Of a stretch of DNA of 64,000 nt, positions 56,288 through 64,000 are shown piece after piece. The stretch's first letter is position 1; every line of letters begins with the position of its first letter. The position numbers were made by a program, and so were the translations under genes. The notes under the pieces were generated by a model. The model saw only the letters and a list, made by a program, of their open reading frames with translations, was not told the origin of the DNA and did not search any database. The stretch comes from Marinobacter lipolyticus SM19. GTDB taxonomy: Bacteria > Pseudomonadota > Gammaproteobacteria > Pseudomonadales > Oleiphilaceae. The stretch covers positions 26,279-90,278 of the forward strand of contig NZ_KE007327.1 in NCBI RefSeq assembly GCF_000397065.2, written 5' to 3'.

Positions 56288-57367
56288 ATGCCAACAATAA
56301 CTTTTCGCACACCGTTCCTCGCGGCGTTTGCGCTGGTGCTGTCGCTGATCAGCACTTCGCTGATGGCCGAAAAAACCTACACCATCCGACTGGCCGAAAC
56401 CTGGGGGCCAGGATCCCCGATCCTGGGAGAAACGCCCCGCAGTATGGCCGCCATGGCTGAAAAGATGTCCAATGGGCGTCTGAAGTTCCGCATTGATTCC
56501 TCCAACAAGCACAAGGCACCGTTCGGTATTTTTGACCTGGTGCGTCAGGGCCAGTACGACATGGGGCACACCGCTTCTTATTATTATAAGGGCTCGATTC
56601 CCAACGCCATGTACTTCACCACGGTTCCATTCGGCATGCTGGCCCCGGAACAATATGCCTGGTTCTATTACGGTGGCGGCATGGAACTGATGGAAGAGGT
56701 CTACAAGCCATACGGTTTGTTGTCGTTTCCCGGCGGCAATACCGGTAATCAGATGGGCGGTTGGTTCCGTGAGGAAATCACCTCGCTGGACGACCTGAAG
56801 GGTCTGAAAATGCGCACGCCGGGTTTTGCCGGAGAAGTCATGGCTGAGCTGGGGGTGGCTGTCACCAATATTCCTCCCGGGGAGCTTTACACCGCGCTGG
56901 AGCGTGGCACCATTGATGCCCTTGAGTGGGTCGGGCCAGCCCTGGATCTGCCCATGGGCTTCCACCAGATCGCCGATTACTACTACGCTGGCTGGCAGGA
57001 GCCGGGTGCGGAAGTTCAGTTCCTGATCAATCAGAAAACCTGGGACAGCCTGCCCGAAGACCTTCAGGAGATCCTGCGGGTGGCCATGCGTACCGCTGCC
57101 TACGACATGTACATCCAGACCATGCATGAAAGTGGTGAAGCCTGGGATCGTATGAAGGAAGACTATCCCAACGTGACCCACAAGACTTTCCCGCCCGAAG
57201 TGATCGAGGCGCTCCGCAATGCGACCGATAAGCTGCTGGCAGAGGAGGCCGAGAAGGATCCGCTGGCAAAGGAAATCATTACTTCCCAGCGCGAGTATCT
57301 GAAGCAGATCCGTCAGTGGACCAATATCTCTGACAAGGCTTACCTGAACAGTATCTCCACGGACTGA
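56288..57367 (+). CDS. TRAP transporter solute-binding protein DctP/TakP type
   Basis: A 359-residue protein with signal peptide ending SLMAEKTY. The binding fold shows KTYTIRLAETWGPGSPILGE, PPGELYTALERGTIDALEWV (the conserved ligand-binding region with EWVGP as in the TakP group for mono- and keto-acids) and WFREEITSLDDLKGLKMRTP (with the Arg that binds the carboxylate). It captures organic acids in the periplasm for a TRAP permease. No permease genes are adjacent; the nearest are on the other strand at 62001-63920. Confidence 0.9.
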   Translation: MPTITFRTPFLAAFALVLSLISTSLMAEKTYTIRLAETWGPGSPILGETPRSMAAMAEKMSNGRLKFRIDSSNKHKAPFGIFDLVRQGQYDMGHTASYYYKGSIPNAMYFTTVPFGMLAPEQYAWFYYGGGMELMEEVYKPYGLLSFPGGNTGNQMGGWFREEITSLDDLKGLKMRTPGFAGEVMAELGVAVTNIPPGELYTALERGTIDALEWVGPALDLPMGFHQIADYYYAGWQEPGAEVQFLINQKTWDSLPEDLQEILRVAMRTAAYDMYIQTMHESGEAWDRMKEDYPNVTHKTFPPEVIEALRNATDKLLAEEAEKDPLAKEIITSQREYLKQIRQWTNISDKAYLNSISTD

Positions 57368-57392
57368 TACGGCTCCGGCACTCCTGGTGAGG

Positions 57393-57422
57393 GCATAGGG
57401 GGAGGCAATATATCCCCTATGC
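57393..57422. repeat. Nine-base-pair stem-loop after the TRAP binding protein gene
   Basis: GCATAGGGG (57393-57401) and CCCCTATGC (57414-57422) are perfect arms with a 12-base loop. No T tract follows, so it is either a processing or stabilising hairpin or a weak terminator. Such hairpins often follow abundant binding-protein mRNAs. Confidence 0.5.
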
Positions 57423-57544
57423 GCCCCCGGCAGCTTGCCTCTGTAAACGGATCGTCAAACGTCGTCATTTCTCAGAAGAATGCAGTGTGAAGTTCCAGCG
57501 TGTCTTATACTCAGGGCAGACCAGCCCTGCAGGACATGCCAAGG

Positions 57545-59839
57545 ATGCGCTTTGTATCACTCTATCTCACCAGACTGACTGTGCTGATGGTCTGCCTCCT
57601 GCCATTGGGTGCAGCTTCGGCCGCATCCCAGACACTTTCCGAAGGCTGGGAGTATCGCTGGGGCGATTCTCCGTTCCGCAATGATGGTACGCCGGCATGG
57701 ACCCTGGATGGCCCCGGGGAGGACGGCTGGCGTTCCATCGGTTTTCCATCCAATCCTCCCAACCGTGATGGTCGTGAGCACGTCTGGTTCCGGGTAATGC
57801 TGCCTGACGGGGAGTGGCAGGAGCCTGTCCTTTACATCTTCAGTGTCGATCTGATCGTTCAGGTGTATTTCGACGGCCAGAAGATCTACCAGTACGGCAC
57901 CTTTGATGAGCAGGGCCGTGGCCGTTTTGAAGGCTGGCCCTGGCATGAAATCAGCCTGCCTGATGGGTTTGAAGGTAAGTATCTGTACTTCAGAGTGTTC
58001 TCGGATTACACCGATATCGGACTGTGGGGCGAAGTGTCGATTATGAATCGGCCGGATCTGGTGCTGTTCGTCCTTGAGAATTCTCTGGAGGCGCTGGTTA
58101 TAGCGGCGATTTCGATGCTGATTGGTTTGCTGGCGCTGATTTTCGCAGTGCTGCAGGCGAAGAAAAAAAGTTTTGCCAGCCTCGCCCTGTTCGCATTTTC
58201 CTCAGGGACAATGTTGCTGGCTGAGAGTCAGGCAAGCCAGTTGCTGTGGGACGTACCGCTGGTCTGGGATTACCTGGCTGCCGCGTCCTATTACCTGCTG
58301 CCGGTTGCCATGGCAATGCTGCTCGAACAGTGGCTTGCCGACCATCGCCCGCGAATGATCAATCTGGTGTGGAAGGTTCATCTGGCCTATGTCGTGGCGG
58401 CAATAGGGCTATCGTTGAGCGGCGCCATCAATCTGTCGTCAACGTTCCCGCCATTTGACGCCCTGTTCCTGGTGTCCCTGGTGACTATTACCGTGGCGGT
58501 TATTTATCGCTTCAGGCACCTGCTGCTGGAGCAACGCATTATCCTGCTGGCGTACGCCATCTTTTCTGTGTTCTTGGTCGTGGATATGGCCGTGGCGCAC
58601 GGGCTGTTGCCTTGGGGGAGGGTACCAGTCAGCTGGGGCGCACTGCTGTTTGCGCTGGCGGTGGTCGTGATCTCGCTGTGGCATTACGCCCGCACCCAGC
58701 AAGCGTTGTACCGGCTGACCCTGTCACTGGAACAACAGGTTGCCGAACGCACCGAGAAGGCCGAGACCCTGGCCCGACGGGAACAGGCAAGGGTGCGGTT
58801 GCTCACCTTTGAAAATGAAAAAAAACAGATCCTCAATGACATTATCGCCGGGCTTCAGGATTGCTTGGGTCTGAGCCAGGCTTTCGACTATCTTGCCCGC
58901 GTTATGCTGGATCTTTGCAGTCCGGTGAGCGGAGCTTTTTATCTGCGCCGTGACGAAGGTAAGACCTATGAGAGGCTCAACCATTGGGGCTATGGCGGGA
59001 ATATGCCGGAGTTTGCACTGATTCTTGATACTTCTGGAGGGCTGCCTTCGCCCACCGAAGTTCCTTCCCGCTATCGAGAGACACCTTTGGATTCGGTCAC
59101 TTCACAGGATCAGGTGCTGGAAGGTACGGTGTGTTTCTGGATTACGGTTCAGTCGGCCAGTGAGGGGGCTCTGGTGATGGGCTTGTTGCTGGTCGAGATC
59201 CCCGAGAACTTTTCAGCACAGGACAATGGTTATGGCGCGGCCCGCCTTTTCCATGCCCTGGACCAGGGGTTGCAACGGATTGGTATCACGTTGTCCAGTA
59301 TCCGCTTGCACGAAGAATTACAGAAATATTCCTACGAAGATGTGCTGACGGGGCTGAACAACAGGCGTTACTTCGATCAGCTGCTGAAACATGAAAGAGC
59401 GGGTGCTGTGAGGAATCAGGTGCCGCTGGCCCTGCTGATTGTTGATATCGATCATTTCAAGTTGTTTAACGATACCCATGGCCACGAAGCGGGTGACAGT
59501 GCGTTGAAGACAGTGGCCGGAGTATTGTTGCAACAGTTTCGGGACAGCGATGTGGTGTGCCGATATGGGGGGGAGGAATTTGTCGTTATTATGCCCGGGG
59601 CTAACCTGTCCGCTGCCCGGGAAAAGGCTGAAAATCTGTGTCGGGCGATTCGAACCGTTCACATCTACCACGGCGATCAGGATCTGGGGGGTGTGACGTT
59701 GTCGGTGGGTGTTGCAGGTTGGCCGGAATGCAGCAATGATCCCGACGCCCTGTTGGGACTGGCGGATCGGGCTCTTTACAGGGCCAAGGAGGGTGGCCGG
59801 GACCGGATAGAAGGATGCTCCACCTGCACACCGCCATAA
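57545..59839 (+). CDS. 7TM-DISM diguanylate cyclase
   Basis: About 764 residues. Signal peptide MRFVSLYLTRLTVLMVCLLP, then an extracellular jelly-roll sensor (7TMR-DISMED2-like; GEDGWRSIGFPSNPPNRDGR) to about residue 180, seven membrane helices (about 183-390), a coiled-coil linker, a GAF-like region and a C-terminal GGDEF domain beginning near DVLTGLNNRRYFDQ. The active site reads YGGEEFVVIMPG and an I-site RDSD lies five residues before it, so product inhibition should work. It should make c-di-GMP in response to an external ligand, possibly a sugar. Starts at 57500 (GTG) and 57536 are alternatives; I prefer 57545 because of the signal peptide. No other GGDEF/EAL partner is adjacent. Confidence 0.9.
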   Translation: MRFVSLYLTRLTVLMVCLLPLGAASAASQTLSEGWEYRWGDSPFRNDGTPAWTLDGPGEDGWRSIGFPSNPPNRDGREHVWFRVMLPDGEWQEPVLYIFSVDLIVQVYFDGQKIYQYGTFDEQGRGRFEGWPWHEISLPDGFEGKYLYFRVFSDYTDIGLWGEVSIMNRPDLVLFVLENSLEALVIAAISMLIGLLALIFAVLQAKKKSFASLALFAFSSGTMLLAESQASQLLWDVPLVWDYLAAASYYLLPVAMAMLLEQWLADHRPRMINLVWKVHLAYVVAAIGLSLSGAINLSSTFPPFDALFLVSLVTITVAVIYRFRHLLLEQRIILLAYAIFSVFLVVDMAVAHGLLPWGRVPVSWGALLFALAVVVISLWHYARTQQALYRLTLSLEQQVAERTEKAETLARREQARVRLLTFENEKKQILNDIIAGLQDCLGLSQAFDYLARVMLDLCSPVSGAFYLRRDEGKTYERLNHWGYGGNMPEFALILDTSGGLPSPTEVPSRYRETPLDSVTSQDQVLEGTVCFWITVQSASEGALVMGLLLVEIPENFSAQDNGYGAARLFHALDQGLQRIGITLSSIRLHEELQKYSYEDVLTGLNNRRYFDQLLKHERAGAVRNQVPLALLIVDIDHFKLFNDTHGHEAGDSALKTVAGVLLQQFRDSDVVCRYGGEEFVVIMPGANLSAAREKAENLCRAIRTVHIYHGDQDLGGVTLSVGVAGWPECSNDPDALLGLADRALYRAKEGGRDRIEGCSTCTPP

Positions 59840-59850
59840 CGGTGTGCAGG
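59823..59850. terminator. Perfect 11-base-pair hairpin over the stop codon of the diguanylate cyclase gene
   Basis: CCTGCACACCG (59823-59833) and CGGTGTGCAGG (59840-59850) flank CCATAA, which holds the TAA stop codon in the loop. It lies between two convergent genes, so it can act on both transcripts. There is no T run, so it is not a classical terminator. Confidence 0.6.
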
Positions 59851-59857
59851 TCCGGGG

Positions 59858-61441
59858 TCAGCGCTCAGGGTAGGCTGTCCAGCCGGCCAGCCAGCTGGAT
59901 TGCAGGCGTGGGTTCAGCGCTCCTGCGTAGTTTGCCGACTCATCGAAGAACTCGGATTTTGGCGGCTGCGTTGCTTTCATCTGACGCATTTGCACTCGGG
60001 TCTGGAAGTCAGGGTTTACCGGGTCCCTGGCCGTCACATGCATCGCGCTGTCGAGGCGTCGAAGGTTGTCCTGATTCGCAGCCATCAGCCATTGGCCTTC
60101 GTTGAAGCCAAAGTCATCATTATCCTGGCCGGACTCATCGGAACTTTTGCCGAGCTTGCCGCTATTGGCAATCAGGTTATTGGAGAAGGTCAGCACGCCT
60201 TCGGCAATCAGCGATGCGACTTCGTCCCTCAAGTCGATGGTTTCAATCCCGTAGCTGTCGATGATCATGTTATGGAAGTGACCTCCGCTGCCCTCACGAA
60301 GTACCATGCCCCGATGCTTTTTCGCGGTCTGTCCGGTGCCGACAAGGGTGACGTTGTAGAAGGAGGGCTCCGATCTTGGTTGAGCCTGGTGATCGTTACC
60401 ATTGTTGTCACCTTCAAATGCATTATCTCCCACATCCGCGTGTTGCTGGACAATCAGGAACTGTACTCGTCCGGTCCAGCCCCAGTCCCAGTCTATACTG
60501 TCATCTGCGGCACCGGACACCACAATATTCTTGAGATCGACAGATCCACCAAACATCTCAATGCCATCATCCAGGGCGCGATGCACCTGTACATTCCGGA
60601 CAATCGTGTCGCTGCCGCAGCCGCCAAGAGTGAGGCCGTTGAGTTCGTTGTTTTTGTAGACTTCGAAACCGGCGAATTCAATGCGGGTGTATTCGATAAC
60701 ACCGCAACTGTAACGAGAGTCGTTGCCCCCGAAGCTGCCCCTGGAATCGTTTCCTGAGATGCCCTCTATGGCTGCGTCGGGTTGATTGACCGGCGCCTTG
60801 CCGAGCACCACGATACCGCCCCAGTCGCCCCGGGCACGCTGACCCTCGGGTTGATTGCTGGTGAAGACCACCGGACTGTCGGGGCGACCACGGGAAAACA
60901 GTTTGCTGCCCCTGGTGACGATGAGTGCTGATCCGTTGTTACCTTTTACGGTAACGCCGCTTTCGAGGGTCAGGTCGGCACCTTCAACAAAAATGGATTT
61001 CTCCAGGACGTATGTCTTGCCTGATTCCCAGACCGTGTCCACAACGATGTCTTCATGTACCCGGATGGTTTGAGGTTCAAATGCGGTGAAACCGACCGCG
61101 GCGATTGCCGCAGCCACGGTCACCGGCGTCATCCAGATCAGGTTCCGGCGAAGCCAGGATTGGGGTTTCTGCTCGCTCTCTGGCGGTCGTGTTGCAGAGG
61201 TCTGCACCGCAGGTGTTGCCATCAGCGGTGCTCCCGAGTCCAGAGCGCGGATGTCTTCGGCAAGTCGTTTCAGGCGTTCGGTGCCGGACGACTCGACACG
61301 GCGTAACACATCACTGCGATATCCGGGTTCCCGCAGCAGGTTATTCAGATGCACAAAAGCGATGTCCGGGCACTCGCCTTTATCGATCCGTCGTTTGAGT
61401 TGCCAGAGTTTTTCAACAAGAAGGGAGGATTGATCCGACAT
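59858..61441 (-). CDS. Membrane-anchored right-handed beta-helix protein with cytoplasmic N-terminal domain, unknown function
   Basis: A 527-residue protein. A cytoplasmic part of about 95 residues with several helices (LVEKLWQLKRRIDKGECPDI; LNNLLREPGYRSDVLRRVES) is followed by one membrane helix (RRNLIWMTPVTVAAAIAAVG, about 99-118). The rest is outside the membrane and looks like a right-handed parallel beta-helix: SGVTVKGNNGSALIVTRGSK, GDWGGIVVLGKAPVN, NGLTLGGCG, and the strongly conserved VHRALDDGIEMFGGSVDLKN and SGAADDSIDWDWGWTGR. I recall similar beta-helix proteins in secreted form in Bacteroidota and gammaproteobacteria, without known function. Type II membrane topology is unusual. GGAG precedes the ATG. 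The uspA gene lies 84 bases upstream on the same strand. Confidence 0.72.
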   Translation of the reverse strand: MSDQSSLLVEKLWQLKRRIDKGECPDIAFVHLNNLLREPGYRSDVLRRVESSGTERLKRLAEDIRALDSGAPLMATPAVQTSATRPPESEQKPQSWLRRNLIWMTPVTVAAAIAAVGFTAFEPQTIRVHEDIVVDTVWESGKTYVLEKSIFVEGADLTLESGVTVKGNNGSALIVTRGSKLFSRGRPDSPVVFTSNQPEGQRARGDWGGIVVLGKAPVNQPDAAIEGISGNDSRGSFGGNDSRYSCGVIEYTRIEFAGFEVYKNNELNGLTLGGCGSDTIVRNVQVHRALDDGIEMFGGSVDLKNIVVSGAADDSIDWDWGWTGRVQFLIVQQHADVGDNAFEGDNNGNDHQAQPRSEPSFYNVTLVGTGQTAKKHRGMVLREGSGGHFHNMIIDSYGIETIDLRDEVASLIAEGVLTFSNNLIANSGKLGKSSDESGQDNDDFGFNEGQWLMAANQDNLRRLDSAMHVTARDPVNPDFQTRVQMRQMKATQPPKSEFFDESANYAGALNPRLQSSWLAGWTAYPER

Positions 61442-61525
61442 TGATACAGCTCCAAAAAAATGTCGGATCTTTTTTAACGCAAACAGATGACGTTTTAATT
61501 ACGAAATGTGTAGAGACTCAGAAAG

Positions 61526-61969
61526 TTACACGACCAGTACCGGGCACTTGGCATTTGAGGCGACCCGGTGGGACACGCTGCCAAGCAGCATGCCGTCCTT
61601 GTCACTGTGTGTGCCCCGGGTGCCGACCACGATCAGATCGGCTTCCTTGTCCTGGGCAAACTTGACGATGACCTTGGACGGCCGACCGCTTTTCACAAAC
61701 CCGCGGACTTTGGTCGCGCCGTGTTCCTTGGCCAGATTCTTGGCATGGTTAACCACTTCCTTGGCGTAGTCAGACAGCACCTTGTCAGGAATGTCCATTT
61801 CCGTTGGGCGACCAATCGAAAGTGATGCCTCAAACAGGCTGTGGTGTTTGTACACACAGAGGATATAAATCTCTGTCTCTGGCGTGAGTTTCTGGAACTC
61901 AATGGCTTTGTCCAATGCCTTGAGGGACGTCTTGGAACCATCAACGGCTACCAGGATCTTCTTGAACAT
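61526..61969 (-). CDS. Universal stress protein (UspA fold), TeaD-like
   Basis: A 147-residue single-domain Usp. It begins [20 protein letters not shown] and ends with [20 protein letters not shown], which is the ATP-binding pattern GxxG...GS; here ten residues separate the Gly pair rather than the usual nine. AGGAGA precedes the ATG. It starts 31 bases after the TRAP large permease gene, so it is in that operon. In Halomonas elongata TeaD, encoded just after the ectoine TRAP genes teaABC, binds ATP and tunes transport; a similar role is inferred. Confidence 0.88.
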   Translation of the reverse strand: MFKKILVAVDGSKTSLKALDKAIEFQKLTPETEIYILCVYKHHSLFEASLSIGRPTEMDIPDKVLSDYAKEVVNHAKNLAKEHGATKVRGFVKSGRPSKVIVKFAQDKEADLIVVGTRGTHSDKDGMLLGSVSHRVASNAKCPVLVV

Positions 61970-62000
61970 GTTTATCTCCTAGCGAGTCGGGTCTGTTGCA

Positions 62001-63287
62001 TCATTCCGCAAAGGCAAGGTCACGCAGGAACAGTGCGATTTGCGGGAAGGCGATGATGAGCCCGGCTGCCGCAATCAGGATGATGATAAAAGGCGGAGTC
62101 CCGCGAATGACTTCCAGATACGGCCGTTTGAAGATCGCAATGGCGGTAAAAATATCGCATCCAAACGGCGGTGTGGCTGAGCCGATGGCAACTTGCAGTG
62201 TAATAAGAACACCGACAAGAACCGGATCCAGTCCAGTGGACTGGATCGCCGGAGCGAAAATCGGTGTCAGCACCAGAATCACGACGATCGGGTCGACGAA
62301 CATACAGGCGATGAAGAAAGCGACACAGATTGCAATCAGCACACCGACGGGGCCGGCCTCGTTGACACCGACGGTTTCGAGTATGGCTTGCGGAATCTGG
62401 GCGAAGGAAATAATCCAGGAGAAGCCGTTACCGACGGCCACGAGAATGAACACTACGGCGGTGATCAGGCCGGTGGATTTGGCAATCTTGTAGATTTCAT
62501 GCAGCTTGAGCGAGCGGAAAACCACAAATTCCAGGAAAAAGGCATACAGAACACAAACCGCTGCTGCTTCCGTCGGACTGAAGATACCGCCATAAATACC
62601 GCCCACGATAATGACCGGGAACATGAGTGGCCATGAGGCATCCCTGACGGACACGGCACGTTGCTTCCAGGTGGCTTTATCCTCCGTGGGAACGTCATTC
62701 TTGTAAGCGTAGATCAGGCAGTAGATCGAGAACATGAACAGAATCATGATGCCCGGACCCACACCAGCAATGAACAGTTCGGCAATGGAGGTCTCGGAAA
62801 TAACCCCATAGATGATCATGCCGATACTGGGTGGTATCAGGAAGGCAATGTCGCTGGCATTAATAATCAGCGCGAGGGTGAACGAGTCGGAGTAGCCTGC
62901 CTTCAGCATTTTAGGGCGTAGTGGGGAACCAACGGCGACCACCGTCGCCTGGGTGGAGCCAGAAACCGCACCAAAGAGCGTACAGGAGGTCGCGGTACTG
63001 ATTGCCAGACCACCCTTGATGTGGCCAATAAAGGCCATGACCATGTTGATCAGCCGGTCGGCGGAGTGGCCGCGGGTCATGATATCGGCGGCGAGGATAA
63101 ACATGGGGACGGCAATCAGCGATGCGGGTCGAATGCCGCCCATCATCTGCTGGATAAAGGTCCCCATCTGGCCGAAGCCATCGAACATCATTACGAAGCC
63201 AACGACAGCCGCCGTCGTTAGTGGAATCATCATCGGAAAACCGAGCAGTAGCAGCCCGATCATGATGACCATGAGAATTGTTGCCAT
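62001..63287 (-). CDS. dctM: TRAP transporter large permease DctM
   Basis: A 428-residue permease with about 12 membrane helices, the transporting subunit of a TRAP system driven by the sodium gradient. Conserved stretches include SLIAVPMFILAADIMTRGHS, FLIPPSIGMIIYGVISETSI and the C-terminal VLVGVLITLQVAIGSATPPF. The spacing of 39 bases to dctQ upstream and 31 bases to the stress-protein gene downstream shows a dctQ-dctM-usp operon. Confidence 0.95.
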   Translation of the reverse strand: MATILMVIMIGLLLLGFPMMIPLTTAAVVGFVMMFDGFGQMGTFIQQMMGGIRPASLIAVPMFILAADIMTRGHSADRLINMVMAFIGHIKGGLAISTATSCTLFGAVSGSTQATVVAVGSPLRPKMLKAGYSDSFTLALIINASDIAFLIPPSIGMIIYGVISETSIAELFIAGVGPGIMILFMFSIYCLIYAYKNDVPTEDKATWKQRAVSVRDASWPLMFPVIIVGGIYGGIFSPTEAAAVCVLYAFFLEFVVFRSLKLHEIYKIAKSTGLITAVVFILVAVGNGFSWIISFAQIPQAILETVGVNEAGPVGVLIAICVAFFIACMFVDPIVVILVLTPIFAPAIQSTGLDPVLVGVLITLQVAIGSATPPFGCDIFTAIAIFKRPYLEVIRGTPPFIIILIAAAGLIIAFPQIALFLRDLAFAE

Positions 63288-63326
63288 AGTTACGCCCTTC
63301 CTTAACTTGCCCGGTCTGCTGCCGGA

Positions 63327-63920
63327 TCAGACTTCCGATTCGCTGTCAGCGTAGCCATCAAGTACACCGGTGGAGAGATAGACATCCTTGCTGGTGAAGT
63401 TCTTGATTGCGGTGAGGAAATACTGGATGCCGGTAATGGCAAAGCCGACCGGGGCCCAGATATAGATCCACCAGATTTCAAAACCCAGCGCCGGCAGAAT
63501 GCGGCCACGACCGTAGAGGGTTTCAATGTAACCGTAGGAGTGGTAGCACAGGAAAAACATCACGACGGAAGTGAACAGTGCGATGAAGATCATCAGCACC
63601 TTTCGGCCTTTGGCGGGAAACGCGTCGTATATTGCGGACATGCGGATGTGGCGCCCGTGCCGGGCTGCGTAGCCGATGCCTGCGAAGGTGATCAGGATGA
63701 TCAGGATCCGGTTGATTTCGCCCGAAAAAAACAGCCCCTGGCCAAAAACAAAGCGGGCAATCACGTTGGTGCAGGTGTTCAATGCCATGAGTATCACGCC
63801 GGCTGCCAGCATTACAGCCTCTACCTTGGCAATGATTTCATCAATGGTTCCCAGGAACCCGGGCAGGCCGGACTCGTAGGTACCGGTATCGTCTTCTACC
63901 TCTGAGGGTTTCTCTGACAT
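63327..63920 (-). CDS. dctQ: TRAP transporter small permease DctQ
   Basis: A 197-residue membrane protein with four helices and the conserved NVIARFVFGQGLFFSGEINR and IGYAARHGRHIRMS segments of DctQ/TeaB. It links the binding protein to the large subunit. GGAG lies upstream of the ATG. The N-terminal stretch of about 40 residues is acidic. The matching binding protein gene is not adjacent inside the window; it may lie just beyond 64000 on the same strand. Confidence 0.92.
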   Translation of the reverse strand: MSEKPSEVEDDTGTYESGLPGFLGTIDEIIAKVEAVMLAAGVILMALNTCTNVIARFVFGQGLFFSGEINRILIILITFAGIGYAARHGRHIRMSAIYDAFPAKGRKVLMIFIALFTSVVMFFLCYHSYGYIETLYGRGRILPALGFEIWWIYIWAPVGFAITGIQYFLTAIKNFTSKDVYLSTGVLDGYADSESEV

Positions 63921-63945
63921 GGGATTTGCTCCAGAGTGTCTCGCT

Positions 63946-63972
63946 CTCGCCCGGTAGGGGCTCCGGGGCGAG
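63946..63972. repeat. Stem-loop just upstream of dctQ
   Basis: CTCGCCC (63946-63952) and GGGCGAG (63966-63972) form seven-base arms around a 13-base loop, 26-52 bases before dctQ. Hairpins between dctP and dctQ are common in TRAP operons, so this hints that a binding protein gene lies beyond the window end. Confidence 0.45.
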
Positions 63973-63990
63973 GCGAGGTTCGTACAGATT

Positions 63991-64000
63991 CCCCCCCCCC
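63991..64000. other. Run of ten C at the window end
   Basis: The last ten bases are all C, directly after CGTACAGATT. It may be a contig end or a sequencing artefact rather than genomic sequence. Confidence 0.6.

Overview
This is a gene-dense stretch of about 64 kb with moderate-to-high GC from what is most likely a marine gammaproteobacterium of the Marinobacter type. The genus is an inference from gene content (RegBA redox sensing, a PomAB-type sodium stator, glutathione-dependent formaldehyde oxidation, TRAP uptake, many RND pumps). No marker gene such as 16S rRNA lies in the window. I saw no tRNA, rRNA, transposase, integrase, phage module or CRISPR array. The window reads as chromosomal backbone with a few accessory-looking blocks.

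Layout. 1-5.6 kb: a cut-off lipase-type lipoprotein, a RegBA/PrrBA redox two-component pair, and divergent from it a TonB-dependent copper receptor that is broken by an internal deletion and frameshift. 5.7-19 kb: two MFP-RND efflux pairs, a K+ channel-like gene between them on the other strand, then an ABC ATPase, an FtsX-like permease and an AttH/CrtC-like lipoprotein, run together in one transcription direction. 19-22.2 kb: an ammonium transporter with a sigma-54 promoter and two NtrC-type sites, then pomA-pomB. 23.5-35.5 kb: a full Tad/Flp pilus operon (flp, tadE, cpaB, cpaC, tadZ, tadA, tadB, tadC, tadD, a DUF3613-like gene, tadG) closed by a PAS/GAF/GGDEF diguanylate cyclase. 35.5-45.3 kb: two class III alcohol dehydrogenases, the second with S-formylglutathione hydrolase and a divergent LysR regulator. 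Between the two lie an OmpA protein plus Ig-like lipoprotein and a MotA/MotB-like motor pair with a long coiled coil.

45-56 kb: thioesterases, a DJ-1/PfpI protein, a periplasmic solute-binding protein, membrane proteins, YchJ, a SixA-CHAD fusion, a Cache-domain chemoreceptor and a penicillin/AHL acylase-type lipoprotein. 56-64 kb: a TRAP solute-binding protein, a 7TM-DISM diguanylate cyclase, a membrane-anchored beta-helix protein of unknown role, and a TRAP permease pair followed by a universal stress protein, an arrangement like the ectoine transporter TeaBC-TeaD.

How they fit together. Several blocks concern surface attachment and motility: Tad pili with a c-di-GMP synthase, OmpA plus Ig-like lipoprotein, the sodium stator and a chemoreceptor. 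The rest is envelope efflux, nitrogen-controlled ammonium uptake and formaldehyde detoxification. The points most worth following are the degenerate ATPase motif in TadZ, the orphan motor pair, the repeat-bearing lipoprotein, the SixA-CHAD fusion, the anchored beta-helix protein and the damaged copper receptor. I found no clear-cut new defence or mobile system.
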